Below, in pieces: positions 1 to 5,909 of a DNA stretch of 6,939 bases. Position 1 is the first letter of the stretch; every line of letters starts with the position of its first letter. The position numbers and the translations under genes are program-made. The notes beneath the pieces are model-generated. The model saw only the letters and a program-made list of their open reading frames with translations. It made no database searches and was not told the DNA's origin. The stretch is taken from positions 2,840 to 9,778 of the forward strand of contig FR888223.1 in the NCBI GenBank assembly GCA_000431775.1, given 5' to 3'. Source of the DNA: Clostridium sp. CAG:413. Lineage in GTDB: Bacteria > Bacillota > Clostridia > Oscillospirales > Acutalibacteraceae.

Positions 1-861
1 GCCGCCAAGCGCATTGCCGACGGCGACCTTGCGGCAAGGATAGACCATTACCCGTATAATGACGAGATCGGCGAGCTTTGCAACACCATAAACGACATGG
101 CGGCGAAGCTCTCGACCGCCGACAGGATGAAGAACGACTTCATCTCCATCATTTCCCACGAGCTGCGTACCCCGCTCACAGCCATCAAGGGCTGGGGCGA
201 GACGTTGTTACAGATAGGCGATACCGACCCCGCAATGACCGAGAGGGGCATGGGAGTTATCATCAGCGAGGCCACCCGCCTCAACGATATGGTCGAGGAG
301 CTGCTCGATTTCTCACGCATGAGCAGCGGCAGGATGAAGCTCGTCACCGAGAAGATGGACGCCCTTGCCGAGCTTGACGAGGTCGTGTTTACATTCAAGG
401 AGCGCGCTATCAAAGAGGGCATCGAGATAGTCTACAATGTCCCGAGCCTGCCCGCTCCGATGACGGGCGACCCGTCGAGGATAAAGCAGGTGTTCTACAA
501 TATCCTCGATAATGCGCTGAAATATTCCGAGGAGGGCGGCAAGATAGTCGTGCTTGTCGAGATGCCGAACCCCGCCTCGCTCGTCATATCGTTCTGCGAC
601 TACGGCAGCGGCATCCCCGCCGAGGATCTGCCCCATGTCAAGGAGAAATTTTATAAGGCAAACACCACTGTCAGGGGCTCGGGCATAGGCCTTGCGGTCG
701 CCGATGAGATAATCAGGCTTCACCGCGGCACGCTCGATATCGACAGCGTTTACGGCGAGGGCACGACGGTGAGGATAACCATCCCCATCGACCCGAGCGA
801 ATATGAAACACCCGAAAGGGAAGGAGATAATAAGCCAAATGAGCAAGAAGCAAAAAACTGA
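1..861 (+). CDS. Sensor histidine kinase, C-terminal part (5' end outside window)
   Basis: This is the cytoplasmic part of a two-component sensor kinase. It autophosphorylates on histidine and passes the phosphate to a response regulator that is not in the window. The reading frame is open from base 1, so the sensor and membrane segments lie upstream. The 286 visible residues begin in the second half of a HAMP domain (IADGDL, then DEIGEL, residues 5-26). A HisKA domain follows, with H-box SHELRTPL and phosphoacceptor His53. The HATPase_c domain shows an N-box around FYNILDNALKY (165-175), a G1 box DYGSGIP (200-206), an F-box-like KFYKA (216-220) and a G2 box GSGIGLAV (226-233). No PAS domain lies between HAMP and HisKA. 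All catalytic boxes look intact. The hydrophilic tail after about residue 262 covers the start of the next gene. Class is certain; the signal sensed cannot be told. Confidence 0.95.
   Translation, partial: AAKRIADGDLAARIDHYPYNDEIGELCNTINDMAAKLSTADRMKNDFISIISHELRTPLTAIKGWGETLLQIGDTDPAMTERGMGVIISEATRLNDMVEELLDFSRMSSGRMKLVTEKMDALAELDEVVFTFKERAIKEGIEIVYNVPSLPAPMTGDPSRIKQVFYNILDNALKYSEEGGKIVVLVEMPNPASLVISFCDYGSGIPAEDLPHVKEKFYKANTTVRGSGIGLAVADEIIRLHRGTLDIDSVYGEGTTVRITIPIDPSEYETPEREGDNKPNEQEAKN
821..826 (+). promoter_or_regulatory. Ribosome binding site that selects the DUF1385 start
   Basis: AAGGAG lies inside the 3' end of the kinase gene, 12 bases before the ATG at 839. The in-frame ATG at 803 has no comparable purine-rich sequence at a useful distance, and family proteins begin shortly before the GGQA motif. 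The spacing is a little long, so initiation may depend partly on ribosomes arriving from the kinase gene. Confidence 0.6.
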
Positions 862-1843
862 GTATGTCGCCGTGGGCGGTCAGGCACTCATGGAGGGCAT
901 TATGATGAGAGGCCCGAAGGGCACAGCTATGTCGCTGCGCCTGCCGGACGGTTCTATAGAGACGCAGATGAAGGATTTCGTCTCGCTGCGCAGGAAGCAC
1001 AAAATACTGAATATCCCGATAATCAGGGGCATTATCGCCTTTGTCGAGTCGATGGTATTCGGCTACAAGCTCCTCATGGAGTCGGCGGAGAAGACTTCGC
1101 TCGACACCGAGGAGGAGGCGGAGTCAAAGTTCGACAAGTGGATAAGCGACCACTTCGGCCCCAAGATGATGACCGTCATCGGAGTTATCTCGGCGGTGCT
1201 GGGCTTTGCCCTTGCGTTCCTGCTCTTTATGTGGCTGCCGAGCTTCCTTTTTGACCTTGTCAACGAGAAGCTGGCGCACGGCTCGATGATGATGTGGCGC
1301 ACGATATTCGAGGGCGTGCTCAGGATCATCATTTTCGTCACCTATATGGCGCTCACCGCGAGGATGAAAGAGATCCACCGCACCTATATGTATCACGGCG
1401 CCGAGCATAAAACAATCTTCTGCTTTGAGCACGGTAAGGAGCTGACCGTTGCGAATATCCGTGAGGAGAAGCGCTTCCACCCCCGCTGCGGCACCAGCTT
1501 CATCTTTGTCACGATAATCATCAGCATTCTTGTTTCCTCGATAGTTGCGGCTCTGTTCCCGAAGCTCACCGAGACGAGAATGGTTTGGATAGCCGTCAAG
1601 CTGCTGATAATGCCGCTCATCATGGGCATCGGCTTTGAGTTCATCCAGCTTGCGGGCAAATATCCCAATAAATTCACCCGCGCCCTTTCCGCACCCGGCC
1701 TGCTCATGCAGCATATAACGACTGCCGAGCCCGACGACGCGATAATCGAGGTCGCCATTGAAGCCATGAAGGCGGCTCTGACCGGCAAGGTGCCCGAGAA
1801 GGAGCAGCCGGCTGAGGGCGGCGAAGCGGAGAGCGACGAATGA
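839..1843 (+). CDS. DUF1385 family integral membrane protein (YqhQ-like)
   Basis: This 334-residue membrane protein belongs to the DUF1385 family, which includes B. subtilis YqhQ. I do not know a settled biochemical function. The N-terminus carries the family signature GGQALMEGIMMRGP (residues 13-26). A semi-hydrophobic stretch (58-80) follows, then likely membrane helices at about 112-138, 157-174, 219-240 and 247-270. Between helices lie two strongly conserved-looking motifs, YHGAEHKTI (185-193) and HPRCGTSF (214-221), and EFIQLAGK (267-274) closes the core. The His/Glu/Cys content of these motifs would suit metal binding or catalysis, but that is inference. The tail after about 317 is acidic and low-complexity. 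The start at 839 is chosen over 803 because of the upstream AAGGAG and the family's usual N-terminus. The gene overlaps the kinase by 23 bases and prmC by 4, so co-translation is likely. Confidence 0.92.
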   Translation: MSKKQKTEYVAVGGQALMEGIMMRGPKGTAMSLRLPDGSIETQMKDFVSLRRKHKILNIPIIRGIIAFVESMVFGYKLLMESAEKTSLDTEEEAESKFDKWISDHFGPKMMTVIGVISAVLGFALAFLLFMWLPSFLFDLVNEKLAHGSMMMWRTIFEGVLRIIIFVTYMALTARMKEIHRTYMYHGAEHKTIFCFEHGKELTVANIREEKRFHPRCGTSFIFVTIIISILVSSIVAALFPKLTETRMVWIAVKLLIMPLIMGIGFEFIQLAGKYPNKFTRALSAPGLLMQHITTAEPDDAIIEVAIEAMKAALTGKVPEKEQPAEGGEAESDE

Positions 1844-2679
1844 CCGTCCGACAGCTTCTGAAAAAAGGAGCTTCCGTCATGGAAACGGGCGGGGTCGAGA
1901 ATTCGGATTCCGAAGCGCTTTGGTTGCTTGAAGCCGTTCTCGGTTGCAGGCATGAGGATATCCTGCTCGGTGGCTCGGAGGCGGTCAGCCCCGATAAGGA
2001 GCGTGAATTCCTTGCGAAAGCCGACGAAAGGGCAGGCGGCAGACCGCTGCAATACATCATCGGCTCGTGGAATTTCAGAGGAAATGAATTCCTCGTCGGC
2101 GAGGGAGTGCTTATCCCGAGGCCGGAGACGGAGCTGCTCGTCGATTTCGCCGAATCCCGCATAAAGCGCGGCGAGAAGAAAGTAGTGATCGACCTTTGCG
2201 CCGGCAGCGGCTGCGTAGGACTGAGCGTTGCGAAGCTCTTCCCCGATTGCAGGGTATATCTTATCGAGAAGAGCGAGGCGGCGTTCGCCTACCTCACCAA
2301 AAACAAACAAAAACTCGGCTGCAACAATGCCGAGCTTATCTGCGGAGATATTTTCGGCGGCTTTGACGCCTTCGATATCCCGCAGGCAGATATGATTCTC
2401 TCAAATCCCCCATATATCGAGAGCGCCGATATCCCCGCGCTTCAGCGCGAAGTGCTCAGAGAGCCTGCTATGGCTCTTGACGGCGGCAGCGACGGCATGG
2501 ATTTTTACCGCGCCGTTGCCGAGAGCTGGCTGCCGCACAGCAAGGCCGCCGCAGTCGAATGCGGCGAGGGTCAGGCGAGCGGGATAACGGAGCTTTTCTC
2601 CGAGTGCTTTGCCGAGGTCGGCACTATCACGGATTTCGGCGGCGTTCAGAGGACGGTCATCGGGGAGGAAAGGAAATAA
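1840..2679 (+). CDS. prmC: Peptide chain release factor N5-glutamine methyltransferase (PrmC/HemK)
   Basis: PrmC methylates the glutamine of the GGQ motif in release factors RF1 and RF2 using S-adenosylmethionine, which raises termination efficiency; it acts in the cytosol. The 279 residues match the family's usual length. An N-terminal helical domain (about 1-85) contains the GRPLQYIIGSWNFRG segment (67-81) and runs into VLIPRPETELLV (90-101). The Rossmann methyltransferase core follows, with SAM-binding motif DLCAGSGCVGL (118-128) and the acidic strand end LIEKS (141-145). The catalytic, glutamine-binding NPPY is at 189-192. The late motif REPAMALDGGSDGMDFYR (207-224) is also typical. The ATG overlaps the previous stop as ATGA, with GGAGAG at 1828-1833 six bases upstream. 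prmC often sits next to prfA in Bacillota. Here an M50 protease gene follows it instead. Confidence 0.97.
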   Translation: MTVRQLLKKGASVMETGGVENSDSEALWLLEAVLGCRHEDILLGGSEAVSPDKEREFLAKADERAGGRPLQYIIGSWNFRGNEFLVGEGVLIPRPETELLVDFAESRIKRGEKKVVIDLCAGSGCVGLSVAKLFPDCRVYLIEKSEAAFAYLTKNKQKLGCNNAELICGDIFGGFDAFDIPQADMILSNPPYIESADIPALQREVLREPAMALDGGSDGMDFYRAVAESWLPHSKAAAVECGEGQASGITELFSECFAEVGTITDFGGVQRTVIGEERK

Positions 2680-2680
2680 C

Positions 2681-3355
2681 ATGATTTTTGATATTATCCG
2701 AAACGGCTTCAGCCTTGAAGTGCTCGTTTCACTCATGGCGAGAGTTTTCGTTATCTTTTGCGTCATGCCGATACACGAATTCGCCCACGCCTTTGTCGCC
2801 TATAAGCTCGGCGACGATACGGCCCGCCTCAGCGGCAGGCTCACGCTGAATCCCCTTGCCCATGTCGATCTTGTCGGTGCGTTGATGATATTCCTTGTCG
2901 GCTTCGGCTACGCAAAGCCCGTGCCCGTGAATCCGAGGAACTTCAAAAACCCCAAGGGCGGTATGGCTGCCACGGCGCTTGCAGGCCCGATATCAAACCT
3001 GATAATGGCTTTTATCTTCCTGCTGCCCTACTGCGCCGTCGGGTCGCTCTACGACGGCAACAGCGAGCTTGTCTTTGCGATAGCGGCGTTCTTCTTCTAT
3101 GCGGCGTCGGTTAATATCGGCCTTGCGGTCTTTAACCTCATCCCGATCCCTCCGCTCGACGGCTCCCGCATACTCAACCTCATAATCCCGTCAAAATATT
3201 ACTTCAAGATAATGAAGTATGAGCGCTATATAATCCTCGGCGTTTTTGCCCTGCTCTTCTTCGGAGTGCTGGACGCGCCGCTCTCGGCGATAACGAGTGC
3301 ATTAACAAAGCTCTTTATCAATTTAGCAAATTTACCGTTCAGTCTTATAAAATAA
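2681..3355 (+). CDS. Site-2 protease family zinc metalloprotease (peptidase M50)
   Basis: This is a small polytopic intramembrane protease of 224 residues, of the compact YwhC-like type without PDZ or CBS domains. Enzymes of this fold cut transmembrane segments of substrate proteins; the substrate here is unknown. The zinc site is visible as HEFAH (32-36; His32, Glu33, His36) in the first hydrophobic segment, with the third ligand in NPIPPLDG-like FNLIPIPPLDGSRI (151-164; Asp160). Other family marks are NPLAHVD (57-63), AKPVPVN (78-84) and AGPISN (101-106). Four to five hydrophobic helices cover most of the length. The start at 2681 is preferred over an in-frame ATG-like start at 2609 inside prmC because GGGGAGGAAAGG (2662-2673) precedes it and the family starts close to HEFAH. 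It follows prmC after 1 base and precedes scpA by 15 bases, an M50-scpA-scpB order seen in many Bacillota. Confidence 0.94.
   Translation: MIFDIIRNGFSLEVLVSLMARVFVIFCVMPIHEFAHAFVAYKLGDDTARLSGRLTLNPLAHVDLVGALMIFLVGFGYAKPVPVNPRNFKNPKGGMAATALAGPISNLIMAFIFLLPYCAVGSLYDGNSELVFAIAAFFFYAASVNIGLAVFNLIPIPPLDGSRILNLIIPSKYYFKIMKYERYIILGVFALLFFGVLDAPLSAITSALTKLFINLANLPFSLIK
3323..3351 (+). promoter_or_regulatory. Possible internal promoter before scpA
   Basis: The last 60 bases of the protease gene are much more A+T-rich than their surroundings. In them, TTAGCA (3323-3328, 4 of 6 matches to TTGACA) is followed after 17 bases by TATAAA (3346-3351, 5 of 6 matches to TATAAT). A start about 7 bases downstream would give a leader of only about 13 bases before the scpA start, barely including its ribosome binding site. 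This is a weak call that could equally be A+T-rich gene-end sequence. Confidence 0.25.
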
Positions 3356-3358
3356 CCC

Positions 3359-3363
3359 GGAGG
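3359..3363 (+). promoter_or_regulatory. Ribosome binding site fixing a TTG start for scpA
   Basis: A clear GGAGG lies 7 bases before TTG at 3371. No ATG or GTG in this frame lies between the site and the conserved FEGPMDLLL segment except codons too far inside the domain, so TTG is the supported start. Confidence 0.85.
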
Positions 3364-3370
3364 TCTGGAT

Positions 3371-4102
3371 TTGGAAAAAATACAGTATAAGCTCGAGGTC
3401 TTTGAGGGGCCTATGGATCTCCTGCTCCAGCTTATCAGTAAAAAGAAGCTGAGCATCAACGACGTGCCGATAATGGAGATAATCGAGCAGTATCTCGACT
3501 ATGTCCGTCAAATGCAGCAGGAGGATCTGGAGGTCTCCAGTGAATTCCTTGAGATGGCGGCGAGGCTGCTGTATATCAAGACGGTTTCGCTCCTGCCCGT
3601 CCATGAGGAGGCGGAGAAGCTCGTTGAGGAGCTTCGAGGTGAGCTGACCGAGTATCAGGATTGCAAGCGAGTCGCGAATCAGCTCCGCGAGCAAAGCTCG
3701 GGCTTCGATTATTACTCAAGGCCGCCCGAGGAATTCGAGGTGGATATGACTTACACCCGCATTCACGAGCCGTTTGAGATATTCAAGGCGTATATAGCCG
3801 CCGTCGGCAAGGGCAAGCGCAGGCTGCCCCCGCCTATCGACGCTTTCAGGGGCATAGTCGCCCGCAAGATAGTCTCCGTCGCTTCAAGAGTCAGCTATAT
3901 CATCGAGAGATTCAAGGGTGGCAACAGGCAGAAGTTTTCTTCATTTTTTGAAGGGTCGGAGTCCCGCTCCGAGATGGTCGCAACCTTCCTCGCCCTGCTT
4001 GCAATGGTCAAGGCAAAGAGAATAAGCGTTGACGGTCAGGGCGGCGACAGCGACGTTACGCTTCTCAAGGACAGAGGGGAGAGAATAGAAATTGACGAAT
4101 GA
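3371..4102 (+). CDS. scpA: Segregation and condensation protein A (kleisin ScpA)
   Basis: ScpA is the kleisin subunit of the bacterial SMC-ScpAB condensin. It bridges the heads of the SMC dimer, binds ScpB, and helps compact and separate newly replicated origins. The protein has 243 residues, normal for the family. The N-terminal SMC-neck-binding part shows LEVFEGPMDLLLQLI (8-22) and EFLEMAARLLYIKTVSLLP (58-76). A charged linker (about 78-110) with coiled-coil character leads to the middle ScpB-binding region. The C-terminal winged helix that contacts the SMC cap covers about 187-243, with FSSFFEGSESRSEMVATFLALL at 189-210. The start codon is TTG, supported by GGAGG 7 bases upstream. The gene overlaps scpB by 11 bases, which suits stoichiometric production of partners. 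smc itself is not in the window. Confidence 0.97.
   Translation: MEKIQYKLEVFEGPMDLLLQLISKKKLSINDVPIMEIIEQYLDYVRQMQQEDLEVSSEFLEMAARLLYIKTVSLLPVHEEAEKLVEELRGELTEYQDCKRVANQLREQSSGFDYYSRPPEEFEVDMTYTRIHEPFEIFKAYIAAVGKGKRRLPPPIDAFRGIVARKIVSVASRVSYIIERFKGGNRQKFSSFFEGSESRSEMVATFLALLAMVKAKRISVDGQGGDSDVTLLKDRGERIEIDE
4076..4083 (+). promoter_or_regulatory. Ribosome binding site fixing a TTG start for scpB
   Basis: GGGGAGAG inside the end of scpA precedes TTG at 4092, with GGAG (4078-4081) 10 bases from the start. The ATG at 4099, which overlaps the scpA stop as ATGA, is tempting but lies in a different frame from scpB. Confidence 0.75.
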
Positions 4103-4682
4103 ACAGCTTCGTGCGGCGTGTGAAGCTATCGTGTTTTCCTCGGGCGAGCCGATAGAGGCTTCGAGGATAGCTCAGGCGCTCGAGGTCGATATCGACAGCG
4201 TCACCGGCGCACTTTGGGAGCTTCAGCGAATACTTGACGAGCGCAAGAGCGGCGTGTGCCTGCTCCGCCTCGGCAGCAAGTATCAGCTCTGCTCCCGCAT
4301 AGAATACGCTCAGCAGGTAAGGAGCGTGCTCGATATCAAGAAGAATGCCCCGCTCTCGGCGGCGGCGCTCGAGGTGCTGGCGGTCGTGGCTTATAATCAG
4401 CCCGTCACCAAGGCCTATGTCGAGCAGATACGCGGGGTCGATTGCTCCGGCGTTATCTCCACGCTCTGTCAAAAGGGTCTGCTTGAGGAGAAGGGGAGGC
4501 TTGAGCTTCCCGGTCGGCCTCTGCTCTACGGCACTACGCCCGATTTCCTGCGGTGCTTCTGCCTCTCGTCTCTCGCCGACTTGCCCGAGCTGCCCGACAA
4601 GCCCGAGGTAACGGATATGAACGACGACGAGATAAATAATGAGCAGGGCGAGCAGATACGCAGCTTCTTCCAGTCGGAATAA
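4092..4682 (+). CDS. scpB: Segregation and condensation protein B (ScpB)
   Basis: ScpB dimerises and binds the central part of ScpA, stabilising the SMC-kleisin ring during chromosome segregation. The 196-residue protein has the expected tandem winged-helix layout. The first domain (about 1-80) includes CEAIVFSSGEPIE (10-22) and the RLGSKYQLCSR segment (59-69). The second (about 85-160) includes the diagnostic LSAAALEVLAVVAYNQPVTK (88-107), IRGVDCSGVISTL (113-125) and GRPLLYGTTPDFL (141-153). The last 35 or so residues are acidic and probably disordered. Initiation is at TTG: the first two codons overlap the 3' end of scpA in another frame, and this start gives the usual short N-terminus before the helix MTNEQLRAACEAI. 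Translational coupling to scpA is very likely. Confidence 0.97.
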   Translation: MTNEQLRAACEAIVFSSGEPIEASRIAQALEVDIDSVTGALWELQRILDERKSGVCLLRLGSKYQLCSRIEYAQQVRSVLDIKKNAPLSAAALEVLAVVAYNQPVTKAYVEQIRGVDCSGVISTLCQKGLLEEKGRLELPGRPLLYGTTPDFLRCFCLSSLADLPELPDKPEVTDMNDDEINNEQGEQIRSFFQSE

Positions 4683-4690
4683 CGGATAAA

Positions 4691-4695
4691 GGAGG
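4691..4695 (+). promoter_or_regulatory. Strong ribosome binding site fixing a GTG start for the DUF2953 gene
   Basis: AAAGGAGGAG is close to an ideal anti-16S match. Its GGAGG core ends 7 bases before GTG at 4703. Together they place the N-terminus directly before the hydrophobic anchor. Confidence 0.85.
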
Positions 4696-4702
4696 AGAAA
4701 GA

Positions 4703-5392
4703 GTGACGGCATTATACATAATTCTCGGCATCATAGCGTTCATCATCCTGCTGCTGAGCATCAAGGTGATGATAACGGTCCACTACGATGAGGAGCTGAC
4801 CGTTTCGCTCAGCTGGCTTTTCCTTAAATTCGATCTCCTGCCGATGAAAGAGAAGCATCCCAAAAAGGAGAAAAAGAAAAAGGAAAAAGAGCCGGAGAAA
4901 ACGGATGAAAAGATCCCCGAGCCTAAGAAAAAGAAGGACAATATGTTCGTCCGATTCTATCATAATCAGGGCGTTTCGGGCGTGGTGCAGCTCTTAAAGG
5001 ACGCTGCGGCGGCGCTCGGCGGGATGTTCAGGCGCATCGGCAGAGCCTTCCTCTTTGAGGAGCTTTATGTTTCGCTCACCGTCGGCTCGGGCGATGCGGC
5101 GGATACCGCTGTGAAATACGGCAAGGTCTGCGCCGCAGCTTTCCCGTCAATGGGCTTCATCGTCAGCAACATGAGGGTGAAGAAATACAATATCGAGGTC
5201 ACCCCGGATTTTGTCGGGGGCAGCAGCTCGGCTCGGATGCACGTCAAGGCGGCGGTGATACCGCTCAGGCTCATAAACGCAGTCATAGTCGTGGCATTCC
5301 AGCTTCTGTTTAAGGTCGTTTTCAAACTGCTTAAGCACGGCAAGGCAAAGACTGCCGACGTTGAAAAGCAGAAAAAATCAAATAATACATAA
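4703..5392 (+). CDS. DUF2953 domain-containing membrane-anchored protein (YtfI-like)
   Basis: This 229-residue protein resembles the DUF2953 family, whose B. subtilis member YtfI is encoded beside ytfJ. I know of no established biochemical role. The N-terminus is a single hydrophobic anchor (about 4-25), followed by a short beta-type stretch (HYDEELTVSLSWLFLKFDLL, 27-46). Next comes a strongly basic, low-complexity segment rich in Lys, Glu and Pro (about 49-78), likely disordered. The DUF2953 core covers roughly 85-190 and contains LYVSLTVGSGDAADTAVKYG (121-140) and AFPSM (146-150). A second hydrophobic segment (about 186-210) is followed by a basic tail. It starts with GTG behind a strong ribosome binding site, 20 bases after scpB, and ends 21 bases before ytfJ. 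The pairing with ytfJ supports a shared role, possibly in sporulation or germination; that is inference. Confidence 0.85.
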   Translation: MTALYIILGIIAFIILLLSIKVMITVHYDEELTVSLSWLFLKFDLLPMKEKHPKKEKKKKEKEPEKTDEKIPEPKKKKDNMFVRFYHNQGVSGVVQLLKDAAAALGGMFRRIGRAFLFEELYVSLTVGSGDAADTAVKYGKVCAAAFPSMGFIVSNMRVKKYNIEVTPDFVGGSSSARMHVKAAVIPLRLINAVIVVAFQLLFKVVFKLLKHGKAKTADVEKQKKSNNT

Positions 5393-5413
5393 TCAAGAAA
5401 GGCGGAAAACAAA

Positions 5414-5851
5414 ATGAAAGAACAGTCAGCATCAGGCATCCTCGGTACTTCGATCGAGAAGATAAAGGATCTCGTGGACGTCAGCACCATCATCGGCGAC
5501 CCCATCAAGATCAGTGAGACTCTCCAGATAATCCCCGTTTCCAAGGTCACCTACGGCTTTGCTTCGGGCGGCACCGATTTCCCCTCGAAGTCCAACGCTG
5601 AGCTTTTCGGCGGCGGCGGCGGAGCAGGCATCACCATCAGCCCCGTAGCTTTCCTCGTTGTCAATAACGGCAGCGTCAGCGTCAAGTATATCGACGCGGC
5701 AGAGGGCTCGGTCGAGAGAGTTATAGGCATGGTGCCCGACCTTGTCGACAAGGCATCCGACGTTATCGCAACCTTCAAGAATAAGGGTAAAGACCCCGTT
5801 GACGCCGCTATCGACAGCTATGTTAACGGCGAGGACAAGGCAGCCGAATAA
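5414..5851 (+). CDS. ytfJ: GerW/YtfJ family sporulation protein
   Basis: The 145-residue product matches the YtfJ (GerW) family. In B. subtilis GerW is needed for a normal spore germination response; homologues also occur in lineages that do not clearly sporulate. Family marks are the N-terminal helix with IEKIKDLVDVSTIIGDPI (14-31), the strand region IIPVSKVTYGFASGG (39-53), and the glycine-rich loop with its strand FGGGGGAGITISPVAFLV (65-82). A C-terminal amphipathic helix (about 99-122) is followed by a charged tail. There is no signal peptide or membrane segment, so the protein is probably cytosolic or peripheral. ATG at 5414 has GGCGG (5401-5405) 8 bases upstream. The gene ends in tandem TAA codons (5849-5854). 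It follows its usual partner, a DUF2953 gene, by 21 bases. Confidence 0.93.
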   Translation: MKEQSASGILGTSIEKIKDLVDVSTIIGDPIKISETLQIIPVSKVTYGFASGGTDFPSKSNAELFGGGGGAGITISPVAFLVVNNGSVSVKYIDAAEGSVERVIGMVPDLVDKASDVIATFKNKGKDPVDAAIDSYVNGEDKAAE

Positions 5852-5865
5852 TAAAAACCGCTCCC

Positions 5866-5901
5866 GCCCGCATATATTGCAATAAATGCGATATATGGGG
5901 T
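5866..5901 (+). promoter_or_regulatory. Hairpin in the ytfJ-dacF gap, covering the dacF ribosome binding site
   Basis: The arms CATATATTGCA (5871-5881) and TGCGATATATG (5887-5897) form an 11-pair stem with one T-G wobble and a 5-base loop, ATAAA. With G5870 bulged out, CCC (5867-5869) can also pair with GGG (5898-5900). The only Shine-Dalgarno-like sequence before dacF, GGGG at 5897-5900, would then be paired. No run of T follows on the plus strand, so this is not a standard intrinsic terminator. It may limit dacF translation, mark an RNA processing site, or protect the ytfJ message end. The fold is seen in the sequence; the roles are inference. Confidence 0.45.
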
Positions 5902-5909
5902 TGAGATGT

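Noticed and set aside
1393..2310. Long minus-strand open frame of 305 codons across the DUF1385-prmC junction
   Set aside because: It lies opposite two well-supported genes with clear family motifs, its translation shows no recognisable domain, and long antisense frames are common in G+C-rich coding DNA.
4099..4102. ATGA overlap as the scpB start
   Set aside because: The ATG at 4099 is out of frame with the ScpB motifs; TTG at 4092 is in frame and has a ribosome binding site.
5361..5393. Vegetative promoter for ytfJ at the end of the DUF2953 gene
   Set aside because: TTGAAA at 5361-5366 is a good -35 match, but the -10-like AATAAT and CATAAT sit 14 and 21 bases away, outside normal spacing; the intermediate hexamers match poorly.
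5609..5623. GGC trinucleotide repeat in ytfJ as a slippage-prone phase-variable tract
   Set aside because: Only four GGC units followed by GGA. It encodes the conserved glycine loop of the family, and a three-base unit would not shift the frame.
5866..5901. The hairpin as a rho-independent terminator of the upstream operon
   Set aside because: The stem is largely A-T and is followed by GGGGTTGAG rather than a T-run. On the minus strand, T-rich sequence appears only after a further G+C-rich segment.
5870..5909. Forespore sigma-F or sigma-G promoter for dacF
   Set aside because: GCATA at 5870-5874 resembles a -35 element of these sigma factors, but no matching -10 sequence occurs at the required distance; GGTTGAGATG lies too far away and mismatches.
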